DNA from: Oscillospiraceae bacterium
Lineage (GTDB): Bacteria > Bacillota > Clostridia > Oscillospirales > Acutalibacteraceae
Direction of reading: 5' to 3'
Assembly (NCBI GenBank): GCA_015065925.1
Contig: SVPL01000029.1
Span: 1-32,909, forward strand
Length of the DNA stretch: 32,909 nt
A model generated the notes under the pieces. That model did no database searches, was not told the origin of the DNA, and worked only from the letters and a program-made list of their open reading frames with translations. Positions 32,719 through 32,909 of this stretch are shown piece by piece. Position 1 is the first letter of the stretch, and each line of letters opens with the position of its first letter. The translations under genes and the position numbers were made by a program.

Positions 32719-32909
32719 TTATTTATTTATAAACTTAACGGCTGTTCCGTACACAATTACCTCCGCGGCGCCCTGCATAACAGCAGAGGATGCATAGCGG
32801 ATGTTAATGACTGCGTCTGCGCCTAAATGTTCCGCTTCTGCAACCATTCGTTTTGTTGCAAGAGCACGTGCTTCATTCATCATTTCATTATAAGCTTTGA
32901 GTTCTCCGC
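32719..32909 (-). CDS. YbjQ/UPF0145 family protein, 5' part missing
   Basis: The last 62 codons of a gene that enters from the right edge. The translation includes ELKAYNEMMNEARALATKRM, then AEAEHLGADAVINIRY and the ending AEVIVYGTAVKFINK. This is the C-terminal half of the YbjQ family, small cytosolic proteins of about 105 aa that form pentamers and have been proposed to bind heavy metals. The family's alternating GADAV...RY and Y-GTAV motifs are intact. It lies beside metal/cation transporters, but a functional link is only suggestive. Confidence 0.88.
   Translation of the reverse strand, partial: GELKAYNEMMNEARALATKRMVAEAEHLGADAVINIRYASSAVMQGAAEVIVYGTAVKFINK

Noticed and set aside
1-32909. 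CRISPR array, tRNA, rRNA, insertion sequence or phage genes
   Set aside because: No regularly spaced direct repeats, transposase, integrase, cloverleaf-like or rRNA-like sequence was seen on either strand.

Overview
The window is low-GC DNA with dense Shine-Dalgarno sites, sigma-A-type promoters and a complete eight-gene spoIIIA operon, so it comes from an endospore-forming Firmicute. A cohesin/dockerin pair, a ferredoxin-type [FeFe]-hydrogenase-like protein and SipW/TasA-type surface proteins fit an anaerobic, probably gut-dwelling Clostridia of the Oscillospirales/Ruminococcaceae kind. This placement is inference from gene content only.

Layout. 1-2417: start of a divergent gene cut off by the left edge, a PocR-AraC regulator and an AGCS Na+/alanine-type symporter. 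2418-4595: a three-gene cassette (DRTGG protein, HATPase anti-sigma-like protein, sensory-type [FeFe]-hydrogenase-like protein) closed by a strong bidirectional terminator. 4662-15656 (minus strand): a ten-gene surface-fibre locus. From its promoter it reads: structured leader, TetR, two SipW signal peptidases, two TasA/camelysin-like proteins, a dockerin/beta-helix/Hint giant, a SipW-tag protein, a sortase-anchored-looking membrane protein and two more SipW-tag proteins. 15809-18887 (plus strand): cardiolipin synthase, a membrane-anchored cohesin protein and a second TetR. 19107-20633: PutP-type Na+/proline symporter. 20696-25504: spoIIIAA-AH behind a candidate sigma-E promoter. 25505-25912: Asp23/YqhY. 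25989-30425: pncB, an MBL-fold hydrolase, a YcxB-like membrane protein and a TIR-Sel1 protein that resembles SARM1 around its catalytic glutamate. 30610-32909 (minus strand): ZIP metal transporter, CaCA Ca2+/Na+ antiporter and a truncated YbjQ-type protein.

How the parts may work together. The most distinctive system is the SipW/TasA locus. Two ER-type signal peptidases, each with a cytosolic coiled-coil tail, sit with five substrates carrying the SipW-type tag. Two partners lack the tag: a dockerin-beta-helix-Hint protein and a protein ending in a PPTGD-TM-KRK anchor. The oppositely transcribed neighbouring unit encodes a cohesin with its own membrane anchor, so the dockerin/Hint protein could be docked to the surface by a partner encoded about 7 kb away. 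TetR regulators lie at both ends, and the fibre operon has a roughly 190-nt leader with mutually exclusive hairpins. A second notable cluster places a predicted NAD-consuming TIR effector behind the NAD-salvage gene pncB.

No rRNA, tRNA, CRISPR array, insertion sequence or phage gene was seen.
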